Below are positions 24,001-49,204 of a DNA stretch of 64,000 nt, one piece after another. The DNA is from Dipteronia dyeriana (lineage: Eukaryota; Streptophyta; Magnoliopsida; Sapindales; Sapindaceae): the NCBI GenBank assembly GCA_032871835.1, contig CM065297.1, positions 31,877,598 to 31,941,597 on the forward strand, written 5' to 3'. Position 1 is the first letter of the stretch. The number at the start of each line of letters is the position of its first letter. Both the position numbers and the translations under genes were made by a program. A model generated the notes under the pieces. The model worked only from the letters and a program-made list of their open reading frames with translations, ran no database searches and had not been told where the DNA came from.

Positions 24001-24615
24001 TTGAAACAGGATCTTAAGTCTTTATTTATTAATTTTTTAGATTTCTTTCAGTTTCATGATGTTTTTTTTTACAGTTTCATGATGTCAGTGCACAAATGTG
24101 TATTTAGATTTCTAGGAGAAAGGATTATACTTTTTATTTACTAGTAACAGTGAAATTTGAGTTTTAACAGAATGTATAAAATCTGTGCTATGCAGGTTAT
24201 TCACTCTGCTCGAGCTAATGCCACACATAATCATGGGTTGGATCCAGACCGTCTTCTTGTTGGTAAGTGACATAAACTGTTCTCTTGGATTTCCTTTGTT
24301 TTTTTTTCCTTAATCTGTGTCTGATTCTTTACAGCTGAGGCGTTTGTTGGAAAGGGATTTTTTCAAAAGAGAGTTTCGTACCATGCTAAGGGAAAACATG
24401 GAATCAAAGTAAGACCAGAATGTCGGTTGACTGTGGTAGTGAGGGAAATGACTGCTGAAGAGGAGGCAGAAATAGCCAGGTTGAGAGTCCACAACTTCCG
24501 CAAGCTTACTAAGCGGGAAAGTCGACTTGTACCTCATAAGCTTATTGAGACCACTCCAGTTTGGAACCGCAAAGGCAAAAAAGCCAGCAGTCCAGAACCA
24601 AGTATGGCAGCATGA
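21013..24615 (+). CDS. Ribosomal protein uL22 (L22), probably mitochondrial
   Basis: Six exons join in frame with GT-AG introns: 21013-21133, 21367-21449, 22267-22428, 23620-23730, 24196-24262 and 24335-24615. They give 825 nt, a 274-residue protein. The uL22 domain occupies about residues 120-235 (KKVNLVAALVRGMRVDDAL, VIHSARANATHNHGLD, FVGKGFFQKRVSYHAKGKHG). The protein lines the exit tunnel of the large ribosomal subunit. The N-terminal extension of over 100 residues starts MFGCQRHLRSALHHLGKRVE. It is basic and poor in acidic residues, which fits a mitochondrial presequence, and the length matches the plant L22p/L17e organelle family. Intron 3 hosts a 704-bp MITE. No damage is seen, so the gene looks functional. 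Plastid targeting cannot be fully excluded. Confidence 0.92.
22612..23315. mobile_element. Tourist-like (PIF/Harbinger) MITE in uL22 intron 3
   Basis: Terminal inverted repeats GGCCCAGTTTGGCATTG and CAATGTCAAACTAGGCC are flanked by TTA on both sides (22609-22611 and 23316-23318). TTA/TAA duplications and GGCC..GTTTGG ends are the PIF/Harbinger signature. The 704-bp body is AT-rich with no transposase. Subterminal AAAAGCA/TGCTTTT motifs repeat in opposite orientation at the two ends. Confidence 0.9.
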
Positions 24616-25513
24616 GCCAAATTCTTGGTGTTATCATATTTTGTTATAGATTTCTGTAGAAGTGTTTTAAGTCCTCCCATTTTGGCATTTTAGTCGGACT
24701 GGCCTTGTAGAAACATGCTATCAAATGCCAGAATGGGAAAAAATAATAATAATAATTTTGATTCAGTTATGGATAAAGCACAGATGCATTTTCAATTGGC
24801 TGCCGGTACGTGATTTTGAATACTCTAATGTAGAATTTCTTGGAGACATTTCCGTCTTTAATTTTTCCATGGAAATAAATAATTGTTGCCTTAGCTTGTT
24901 TTATGAGATGTACAGCTTATTATGGTACCGATTCACAAACCCTTCTGTCTGAAGTCTGAGCCGAGGACTTGTGACTGATGAGATCTTGTAAGATTGCTTT
25001 ACCTAAAATTGTCTCTGTTACAGTGTTACATGACTGGACTGTGGAGTTCCTCACTTCTAAACCTTAACAGTTTCTCGTTGTGTTCTTGCGCCATGACCAA
25101 GGTTTCTTTCCCTCTTCAACTAATTGTTCTTTTGTTCCATGTCACAAAACTATTTTTTCCACTACAGAGAAAGAAAGTTCATCAAGGGAAGCAATCTAAT
25201 CGCAGAGAAAACATTCTGGAATAACTCTATTTCAAGAGTGCGAATTTGCATATGAACAAAGAAAACTTTCTGCTTGTCCGTACAGCAAAACAATCGGACA
25301 GGATTTACACAGTGAAATCACTTGGAGTAAATAATTGCAAATTTACGAAACAGAAACTACACAAAGGATAAAGAAATAAACGAGGATGCTCATAAGTAAT
25401 AGCGCAAATCTATTCAACAAAACCAAATATAACCTTTAACACGCAGAAAACAATATATCAAACCGCAACAAGTACAAATGCGATAAAAACAGTATGTAAT
25501 TTATAAATCCTCA

Positions 25514-26119
25514 TCAGTTTGGTACATCAGTACTTCTGTATCTGAAGATCTCAACCCCCAAGTAGTCAAGAGGACCATGGACTGCAACATGAGGCTTCCC
25601 AACTTTCACCCTTACTGCAGATATTTGAGGGAATTTTGCCAAAGTGGCGGATGCGATGAGTTGAGCCACTGACTCAAGAAGATTCTGTGGTTGTCCTTCC
25701 AAAACATCCTTAGAAATGCTGTTAATTTACCAGTTCAAATCATCGTCAGGACACCTCATATAAAATCATAACATACAATATAAAGTATAAACTCACAGCT
25801 ATATCAAAGGAGGAAAATGTATTTGCAATCAAATGCAAACAATGGTAACCACATCTTTATTATCTCAGACTATATGACCAATTTCAGTAACTACTTATGT
25901 GATGGTGTCAAGTTTTTGCTTACCGGTAAATATCCGCATAACTAACTGTATCTGAAATGTTGTCAGTTTTACCGGCCGCCCGAAGATCCATCCAGGCATC
26001 TATATCTATCAAAAACTTTTGACCCAGTTTCCTTTCTTCAGGATTCACTCCATGGAAACCATGAAACTTCAACCCCCTTAATATGAGTTTTCTCCCCTCA
26101 TCATCTCAACATCTTCCAT
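25514..26119 (-). CDS. FOLB: Dihydroneopterin aldolase (folate synthesis), with apparent 1-nt frameshift
   Basis: The enzyme cleaves 7,8-dihydroneopterin to 6-hydroxymethyl-dihydropterin and glycolaldehyde in folate synthesis. Two coding exons are seen on the minus strand: 25924-26119 and 25514-25718, joined GTAAGC/AACAG. Exon 1 shows KLILRGLKFHGFHGVNPEER and SYADIY. Exon 2 shows QNLLESVAQLIAS, then VRVKVGKPHVAV with the family Lys, then DYLGVEIFR. These are the conserved Glu, Tyr and Lys regions of DHNA. The ATG at 26119 opens MEDVEMMRGE, which then runs into a stop. The conserved frame starts one base off, right after that point. Exon length totals 401 nt where 402 (133 residues) is expected. 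A 5'-UTR exon (about 26577-26720) with donor CCAG/GTAACC probably precedes it. The frameshift is a real loss, a base-call error or an unrecognised start. Confidence 0.85.
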
Positions 26120-27568
26120 AATAATACCTCCTGATGAATCAATATCTTTAACTATACACCAGATACAGATGTTCAACAAAAATGGTAAACCCATTTACAA
26201 GGTAAAACTCATGGTCTAATGAGACCACTTCTTTGTTGTTTATTTTCCTAAGAGTATAACATTTTAACAAATACTGGATTCAACAAAAAAGATTTTGCTT
26301 GAGTCATAATCTAGTCCTGGAATTTGTTCTTACTGCGTGAAAATTGAATAGTGGTGAGGGAAAGCAAAAGAAGTGCATCTATATGTTATCATCAAAAAGT
26401 ATGTAAACACTCATCTGAGGGATTTAATCGAACAATTGGCATAAACCTACACTAATAATTCACATATTAAGAGAGTCGAACAGTACCCATTAACATGATC
26501 AAAACTTAAACACAAAATTAATCACAAAATCCAAATCCGATTATATACTTAAAAACACTTTGTTTGTAATGGTTACCTGGTCAAAACTGCGTCAACCCAG
26601 AGTGGTGATACAAACATCTACCACTAATGGCGTGATTTGGGATACAAAGTTGGAAATCAAAAAGATAGAATATGAGTGTATTGGAGAACCGAAAAAAACT
26701 GAGAATTCTTACCAAAAAGAATAATCAAGATGACTTGTCATCCCCACTGTTTTCTAAATACACCGGTGTCCTTACAAAATGGGGGTATTTAGCAGCGTTC
26801 TTGTTTTGACTTTTGGGCATGACATTCTGATAATTTCGCGTTTTAATTATAGTAGCTAATAACTAATAAATAAAGGAAAAACAAAACCAAAGAAAATCAC
26901 AAGATATGCTAGTTAGTAAATCTATCATTTTTTATTTTTTTTTTGCTATTATTAAAGTTTGACATCAGCTGGGTCAGGATCTGGGAACAGCCTGGAAAGC
27001 AATTCTCACTGTAAGAAGGCGTGTCACAAATAACACATTATGATTTTATAAACAAACGTGAATCTTAAACTTCTCTCTATCACATATAGAAAGAGCAAGT
27101 ATACAACCACTTAAGTTATTAGTAATTAAGACTTATTTTGGGTTTTAATTTACTTATGCTTGATAATATTGTTCTAAAATTTTCTTAATCTCGACAATCA
27201 CTTGAGTTGTTAATGAATGTACAACATACGTTTATTGATATGAAATTTTCTTTGAACTTTAAAAAAATTATAAAGTTATAATATATTATCATTATAACAC
27301 GTGTATAATTATTATTTGTAATTAAAATTCAATAAATAAAAATTTAATATTTGTTTTTTATTTAATCCTTAAACACACATTTTCCTTTAATCAAGTTAAA
27401 ATGTAGATCAACCAATAATTTATGCCCCTCTAATATTCATCGGAGCTACAAATTTTTGTCAATTTATACCATCTCCAATGGAAGATCATTGGAAGGGAAA
27501 CGACACTTGGTCTACATTTTGCCAAACCAAAGTCAACTTCAGATTGTTTTAACTTAATAAGATTTGCT
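26120..27568. other. Intergenic DNA upstream of the DHNA gene
   Basis: Apart from the likely untranslated first exon of the DHNA transcript (about 26577-26720, minus strand) I see only AT-rich spacer here. Confidence 0.5.
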
Positions 27569-27702
27569 GATGCAAATAAGGCAACAAATCATGATGATCG
27601 AAAATCTACAACATGGTATTGTGTTTTTCAAACAAAATTGTGCCGAGAACCAGTATAAAGTCTCAAGATTATCAACTGAAGCTGAGTATAAACTTTTCTA
27701 GA
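27569..27702 (+). pseudogene. Copia RNase H fragment
   Basis: The frame starting at 27569 reads DANKATNHDDRKSTTWYCVF. It then shifts to VSRLSTEAEYKLF before a stop. This is the C-terminal RNase H signature of Ty1/Copia pol (usual form DADWAG..DDRRSTTGYCVF...STEAEYxAL). Only about 130 bp survives, with a frameshift and no LTRs nearby. Confidence 0.8.
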
Positions 27703-27981
27703 GTTGGTTACAATACTTTTTTCTTGAGAAAATCTCAACTTCAATAGATAACGTCAGGAGGCTGATGCGAGGGTGTTCTTAGAGTCGTGATCGACAAAAT
27801 ACAGCCAAGTTATTAAACACATTACACATTTATGGAACTGGCACACCCCATTTTTCACTTTTAAGGTGTACCATTTCCCTTTTTCACAACCTCCAAGGCT
27901 CAAACAGTTTCTCAGGTACAATTCACTACATCAATCTATGTATTGAGCATTGAGACCTAAAGAAACCAAAGTGCTTCAAAA

Positions 27982-28885
27982 TTAGTCCTTCTAGTTTGCG
28001 TTTACCTGGGTTTGGTCCACTAGATTTTGGAATTACTAAGTTCAGTCATTTTGTAATGTTTTCTGTGAAATGCCGATGTCAGAGGGAAAAATGACACTTT
28101 TTCCCTTGATAAAAATTGGCACCAGTAAAAAGACCTTTTTGCCCTCCAATTTTATAAATTCTAAAATAAATATAAATTTAAAAAAATGAATAATAAGAAA
28201 ATAATAACAAATCAGATTTAACACCAACCCAGCCAATACTAAATGCACCCACCTATCCTAATCAACCCCAGTACAATACTAAATGCACCCATTTATCTTC
28301 TTCTACCTCTAAACCGTTCTTCATCTCTCTCTCATCACCTAAAAATCAGTCAAACTTCATCTCTCTCTCACCGTCTCTCTCTCTCTCTCCATCTCATCTC
28401 TCTCAACGACCGATCTCTTGATTCGAGGGGTAAGTTTCTATGATTTGATTCTGGGTTTAGATTAGGGTTTTTGGCTATTGAGTTGATGTTGGTAGTGGGT
28501 TTCGATCTACTGGTGGTGGTGATATGATGATGATGGTGACGATGGTGACGATGGTGGTGGTGGATTTGGATGAATGGAGTTCGATCTAGTGGTGGTGTTG
28601 AAGTTGGTGATGGGTTTCGATTTGGTGGTGTGTTGGTGGTGGGTTTCGATCTGCTGTTGGTAGTGATATGATGATGATGGTGATGGTGGTGACGGTGGAT
28701 TTGGATGAATGGAGTTCGATCTTGTGGTGGTGTTGAAGTTAGTGATGGATTTCGATCTGGTGGTGGTGGGTTAAATGGATTTGGTTGGACGATGGTGGTG
28801 GGTTGAATGGATTTAGTTGAACGGTGGTGGTGGTTGAATGGGTTTGGTTGAATGATGATGGTGATCGAAAAGTCACGCTGTGATA

Positions 28886-28917
<32 letters not shown>

Positions 28918-29410
28918 TCGGTGTGTATTTGGTGGTGGTGTGGTGGTGCTGGTTGGAGGTGGTTGTGGTGGATTGGAGCCGGTGGTGGTGGATTGGACGG
29001 TTGGAGGCAGTGTTAGTGCGAGTTTGTTGGAGGCAAAGTTGGTATTGATTTGTTGCTAGTTGCGGTGGTGATGGTTGGTGGTGGTGGTAGTGGTGGATTG
29101 GAGTTGGTGGTGGTTTTAATTTCTTTTTCTTTTTTTTTTATGTTTTAATTAATTAAATTGTAATATTAATTATTGTATTTTATTTTTTATATTATTAAAT
29201 ACCAAATTTACCCTTATTTATGAAATGCTTCTAAAAACGTTTATCACATTTCCTATTTTGCCTTTGTTGACCTAACGGAAGTCAACGGAATTCTAACGGA
29301 ATTGTACGGTAGGGACCGGAATATGTATTGTCAAAGAACTAGCGGACTGAATTTAGTAATTCCAAAAACTAGTGGATCAAACCAAGATAAACACAAACTA
29401 GAGGGACTAA
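27982..29410. mobile_element. TIR element of 1.43 kb with GGTGGT-rich interior
   Basis: The left end TTAGTCCTTCTAGTTTGCG and about 60 following bases recur inverted at the right end (CTAGAGGGACTAA at 29410), giving TIRs of roughly 70 bp. Inside lie a CT-rich tract (28320-28400) next to an apparent leader and donor (GAGGGGTAAGTTTC), then a long GGTGGT/GATGAT-rich stretch (28490-29115). The arrangement mimics a gene 5' end, as in Pack-type elements, but no coding exon is evident. The 4422-20281 split element is built the same way. No clear target duplication was found, so the superfamily is uncertain. Confidence 0.7.
28886..28915. repeat. (GAT)n microsatellite
   Basis: About ten GAT trinucleotides in tandem inside the TIR element at 27982-29410. 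Confidence 0.95.
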
Positions 29411-29691
29411 AATCTAAATATCCCAAATTAATTTATCACCTAAATAATATATACTCACGGGGAAGCTGACCTGCTGAAGCATATATGCATATATACATGT
29501 AATAGAAATACATCCCCATATCTTTCACTTTTGCTGCCACATTTTCAATACTGTACAATATTAACATTCTATTTCTTTCCTCTATCAAATTCCTGGTAAA
29601 AAAAAATGCTGATCCAGCTTCCACATGTCTTAATAAAAGAAGGCATCTGATTATGACTTGAGATGTATTACTATACAGCTATGTTATATTA

Positions 29692-44132
<14,441 letters not shown>

Positions 44133-44640
44133 GCACTAGTAGTAAGTAATCGCTATTAACAAATAATAATCATTTGCTCTTTTTAATAAATGATTTTAAT
44201 TATTTACGTCTCAGTTAAGACTTAAGAGTGAGAGAGACAGAGACAGAGACAGAGAGTGACGTGTGTGTGGGGAGGTACGACACACGTGCTTACGGTGAGA
44301 GTAAGATGGTGGAAGAGGATTAGCTGTTCTGGCAGAATCGAGACTATTAATGCCACGTGGCAAAAATTATCACAGGATCCCACTTTTAAGTAGTGGTGGG
44401 ACCATTGGGGTTTCGTATACAGATTTTAAGACTTATCTTGGGGTTGGCTACTATGTAATAACCAAGAAATTGCAGGTATCATACAACTATGAATATTAAT
44501 AAATTCTATTTGTTGGATCATTCAGCAACTTGATCTAATGGATTTATATTAATTAAAAAATATGAAAAAAACTTAATAAGTAAAAAACAATTGTAACCGG
44601 TAACAAGTTCTATCTAACATAATATCTATATCAACTCTAT
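44133..44640. promoter_or_regulatory. Intergenic promoter region with G-boxes
   Basis: This is the head-to-head space between the protease gene (minus) and the Rsm22-like relic (plus). It contains a palindromic G-box CCACGTGG at 44353-44360, a CACGTG at 44283-44288 and a TGACGTGT at 44257-44264. These are binding sites for plant bZIP/bHLH factors. A (GAGACA)n run lies at 44233-44256. The ACGT elements lie 130-230 bp upstream of the protease start codon, so regulation of that gene is plausible but unproven. Confidence 0.5.
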
Positions 44641-44724
44641 TGACTTTTATTCTTCTCACTTTTGAGTTCTTGTTCTTCACATCGATTTGTCTCTCTTTAG
44701 CTTCCACATCTGCTCTGACCGCTA

Positions 44725-47700
44725 GTGCCGGCTCATTGCCACCTTCGTCGTCACCAATACCACCACCATCACTTTCATTCCATTATAGAAACAACTCAGA
44801 GAATCTTAACACGAGAAACCCTCATGTCCGCCTCCAAACAGTCGGAGCGTTGCCTCGTCGTCTCCATACGCCTCCGAATCGCCATCAAAAGATATCACCG
44901 AGGTTCGGCAATGACAGAATCCAAAAAAAAAAATCATATGAATGATTTTTTTTTATTTATCTTTTGTTTTGTTTTTCTGTATAGATCGGAAGGATCCACA
45001 TATGAAGAGGAAAGCGTTGAGGTTGTCGGAGTCGTCCAACGAAATCAAGGGCAAGAATCTGATGCTTACGGAGTTGACTTCAAAGGAGCTTTTTGAGGAC
45101 CCTTTGAAGTCTATTGACCAGTCCAAGCGTTGGAAGATCAAGAGCTCTTATAGAGACATTGACCTCACTTATAGAGACGACGAGACCATAGCTTATGTTG
45201 CCTTTAGAATGCCTGTTGTTTACTCTGCTTGTTTTCGAGTCCTCCGCGAGGTATCATAGATTGTAAAAATTGAAACTTATTTGGTGTTGTCTTTGTCTTG
45301 TTGTTGATATGTTTGATGATGAATTTTATTGTTTGTCACAAATTGTGAAATCACTTCAACTGATTCTTGTAAAGAATGTTGCACTGTCGCTCATTGTCAA
45401 AAGATACAAAATTTTGGATTGAAAATTTGCATGATTGTTTCATGAATTTGTTTGAATTGGTGCCAATTTTTTCCTTTATATATAAATTTGAGATTAAGAA
45501 AAAACAATCTTATTATTATGTTTTGGACAGTTACAAATGAAGATATTAGCTTAACTTAGTTATATAATTGCCAACAAGCATGAATTGTGGTTTTGATTGA
45601 GAAGATTGCACTGTATTTGGGTAAAAGGGAATTTAGTTTGTGAGAATTGGGTTTTGATCAATTAGGTTTTGTAGGTATTTTTAAAAATAATTTGTTAAAT
45701 TTGGTTCGTGTAGTTTATTAGCAGTCAATGGAACAGTTGAGATTGGTAACAGAATCTCATAACAACAAAGATATAAGATTTCTATATCCTTGTTTTTTCA
45801 ATTATGTATTTGTTTATTTCATATGTTTTGCTTTTGTTCATATATATTACAACATGCAAATCTCTTGTATATATTGATTGATTATGTTTGGCTTTCAAGA
45901 GATGCTTTTTAATGATAATCATATTCTCAATAAACAATTTGTATACATTTTCTTATCATGATGTCAGCACATCCCTATTTTGTTTGTTCATAGGAGGAAG
46001 AAAAAAAAATTCTAATGTAATTGTTCCTTATTTTAGAATTTTCATGCCTAGTGCTACACTTCGAAAACTTTCTGTTACTGGATTGCTCTTTTTGTATTAG
46101 TTACCAATTTGGTTATCCAACCTTAGTTACATCGTATCTTTATTTGAAAGAGACTTTGTGATTTAATCCCAAAATCCTAAGTACATACAGTGCAAATATT
46201 TTATTTTCAAAAGAGGTGCGAGTCACTATGGGTGATGTGATGAATTTCATGGAAATTTAAATGTCAACGATTGATGTTACCTATAGGCTTATTATTCTTT
46301 AAATAAAGAATGATATTTTTTTTAAGGTTGTTAAGGGGGAAAGGATGTTTTAAAATGAGTGCTTGTTAATGGATTTTGGCCGTAAGCCTTTTTTGATACG
46401 TTAACACAAGATTCAGGAAGTCATTTTAGTGTTTCCTTTGATTTTCTAGCAAGAAAGTATATCTTGTAAATAGGCAACCTTCAAATCTACATATTTCCTC
46501 CTCTTTTGTTAGATTAATAATCCTTGTGTTCATTTGACTGTCGTGTGTGTTCTAGTAATAGTCTGTTCATGTTAATTTTTATCTTGTCCATGCAGTTGAA
46601 ATATTGATGGCTTGGAAAGTAGTTTGGGCCACTTTATTGATGGGTAATTTAGTCATGTCAAATGATGGAGTTTTCCAATGTTTAAGATATATTTATAAAG
46701 GAGTTCTTTGTCATTTAAGTAAATTTGGACACTTATTTTTTGAAAGAACTTGTTTATTAAAAAAATATCAAATAAATGATAAGCCTTAAAATTTCAAGTG
46801 AATGATGAAAGTGAAGCTATATTAAACCTTATAAAACGGTTTCTAAGGAGTGGAGGCTAGACTGAGCTAATATATGATATCAAGAAAGGTACTTTATTAA
46901 AGAAAGCTACCAAAAGTTTTCATATTCTCATGCCCTTTATTCGATAATCGGTTCTTTTTCATGCTACGGTTGTTGGACTAGCATTTCTGGATGCATTCTT
47001 AAGTTCTTCTACATCCATCATCAGCTTGTTTTTAAAAAGGCCATCTTTTACTAATTTATGTTGTTTACTACTTGTATGCATTGTCCTGCCATACCTCAAT
47101 GTTTGGTATGATAGGCCTTTTATTGACTACATGCTTTTATTTAATGTACTTAATTCAACCCTAGAAATAGTAGAGAAAAATCCATGTAAGTGGTACCATT
47201 GTTGTGTACTATAAAATATGTTTTGCATTTCTAGGTCAGAAATTTAGAATAATAAATCTAAATTTAAGTATCTGGATTTTTAATGGAAGTTGCTTGGCAG
47301 GATCATTCTTTGAAACACTCCTCAAACTGTGATAAAACCATTGAGTGCTCTGGCAGTCTCAAAATGGAAAGGTAGACAGGATTATTATAATTTTCAAGGT
47401 TGATTCGGTGCATGTTGTATTCATAATGGATGGATTATGAATAAGACTGCAGTACAGTAGAGTGATAGGTGTTACACCCATTGGGCTAACTCATTGGTTG
47501 GTATATTACTGGACTAGCACCCTTTAGAGGCTCTTTCCCCTCTCACTAGCATTAATTAGCGTTTTTTTTATATGAATATTGTTTCTATTGGTTTAACTTT
47601 TATTTTAATCTAATAATTTGAACAGAGAATCTTGGTCTCTCGATGAAATAAAATTTCGTACTTTAAAGAAGCAGCATGCTAAAAGAAATCCAGAAGACCT

Positions 47701-47902
47701 TGAAATTGACTATGGTGGTTGGGGAAGGATTATCTTCCCTCTAGTCCGAAGGGGTAGGCAATTGGAAGTGGATGTTTGTCAATCAACCAAACAAGATGGC
47801 TCATCGGGATCATTTGAGCATATGGTTTTGACACACAGTAAGAATCCCATATTACATCATCTGGCCCAAAAATCTTTTTGGGGAGATTTGTGGTCATTTT
47901 AA
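44725..47902 (+). pseudogene. Rsm22/METTL17-like gene relic, methyltransferase core missing
   Basis: Three exon-like pieces match the plant mitochondrial Rsm22 (METTL17) methyltransferase-like family. The first ends at 44902 (KQSERCLVVSIRLRIAIKRY). The second is 44985-45250 (KELFEDPLKSIDQSKRWKIK, then YRDDETIAYVAFRMPVVYSA). The last is 47626-47902 (FRTLKKQHAKRNPEDLEIDY joined to GGWGRIIFPLVRRGRQ, ending FWGDLWSF). Between 45251 and 47625 I find none of the expected SAM-binding or Cys-rich exons. Within the last exon the acidic segment usually present between EIDY and GGWGRI appears deleted in frame. Known members assist mitochondrial small-subunit assembly. This copy cannot make the full protein, and a working gene presumably exists elsewhere. 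The start codon is unclear. Confidence 0.75.
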
Positions 47903-49190
47903 ACCAAATTAACACATTTGTTGTCCCATTCAACACTCTTATAATGTAAATCTAAATTGTGTATGCCAAACAGTGTTAATTTTGTTGGTATTTATGGATT
48001 TGGAAAGGATTTTGTTTAGATTTCATGATTGAATTTTGTTTGTGATTGGATTTTTATATAGGAAAAAAAATCCACTGAACGAACGACTAATCGACCTCGG
48101 TCCTAGGTGTCGGAATTCTGTTTGACTAGCGTCTGGTGCTAACTAGAACGTTGACTATGAGAAATATAAGTAGACTAAGATTGATAGATGTTGAAGACTT
48201 GAAATCAACAAGCTCTTCATAGATTACTCAAATGTGGTTGCCACCGCGACACTGCATAATCTCAAAAATAAAATTAGCATTGTTATAAGGAAATAGAACC
48301 CTTCCATATCATATATACATCTCCACATTATATCTAAAAACTAGATCACTCACATGGCTTTGATTATGGTTAGAGAAAATACAGAAATGAAGCTTTAAGA
48401 AGTCAATTGTAAAAAAAATGTGTACTTAGGTAAATAAGTGTAAATTGTACAAAGAGAAAAAGACTATTAACATACTTGAAACATACTTGCCTTTTCAAAC
48501 ATACTTGAAACATACTTGCCTTTTCAAACATACTTGAAAAGAATTTGAATGCTAGGTAGGAAATTGATTAGTGTAAGAAAAAAACAATGTACTTACCACG
48601 ATAGTATAAGTAGTTACAAGTTTTGAAGGAACCATGATACATTATAATAATCAATACAAAAAAAAAATAACAGGTTGCTTTAACACAACGTCAGGTTGAT
48701 ATCATTCTAAAGAAAAGTAAACTTCAAACTTACTTCTAGAGAATGAAATTGTTTCCATATGCTTGATATCATTCTCAGATAATTTTTACAGATTTCAGAC
48801 AGTTATGACAAAAGCAATGTCATCCGTAGACAAATCTTCCAGATGTTTGATATCGACAATTCTTCCATATGATTGATAACTTTCTCAAACTATTCCGTAA
48901 TATATTTACTTTGTACAAGATTTTTTTTCCTTAAATTGTATTACAATATTAGTATTTTTCACAAAAGGAAAGAAAAAAGAATACTATAACAATTAAAAAG
49001 TGGAGTATAAATAGATCTATAAGAGGTGTGCCAATAACACCAATAATTTATTATTTAATATTCTAAATTTTATAATCACAATTAAAGTTTAGTTTATATT
49101 TGGAGTCAAATCACCTGTCCAAAAACGGTGTCCCCGACTTGAATCCTACCAATGGGGAAAGCTTAAAAAAATATATAATACATAGTCTCA
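47903..49190. other. AT-rich spacer with a 30-bp tandem duplication
   Basis: No gene seen. At 48475-48540 a roughly 30-bp unit (catacttgaaacatacttgc) is directly repeated twice plus a partial copy. Otherwise the stretch is unremarkable AT-rich spacer leading into the tandem array. Confidence 0.6.
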
Positions 49191-49204
49191 AATTAATAGA
49201 TATT

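Noticed and set aside
44640..44945. Frame with a signal-peptide-like start
   Set aside because: The Rsm22-like peptide is in a different frame here, and the hydrophobic start is in the AT-rich leader.
46604..46789. Frame in the gap of the Rsm22-like relic as a missing exon
   Set aside because: Its peptide does not match any part of the family, and no fitting splice sites are seen.
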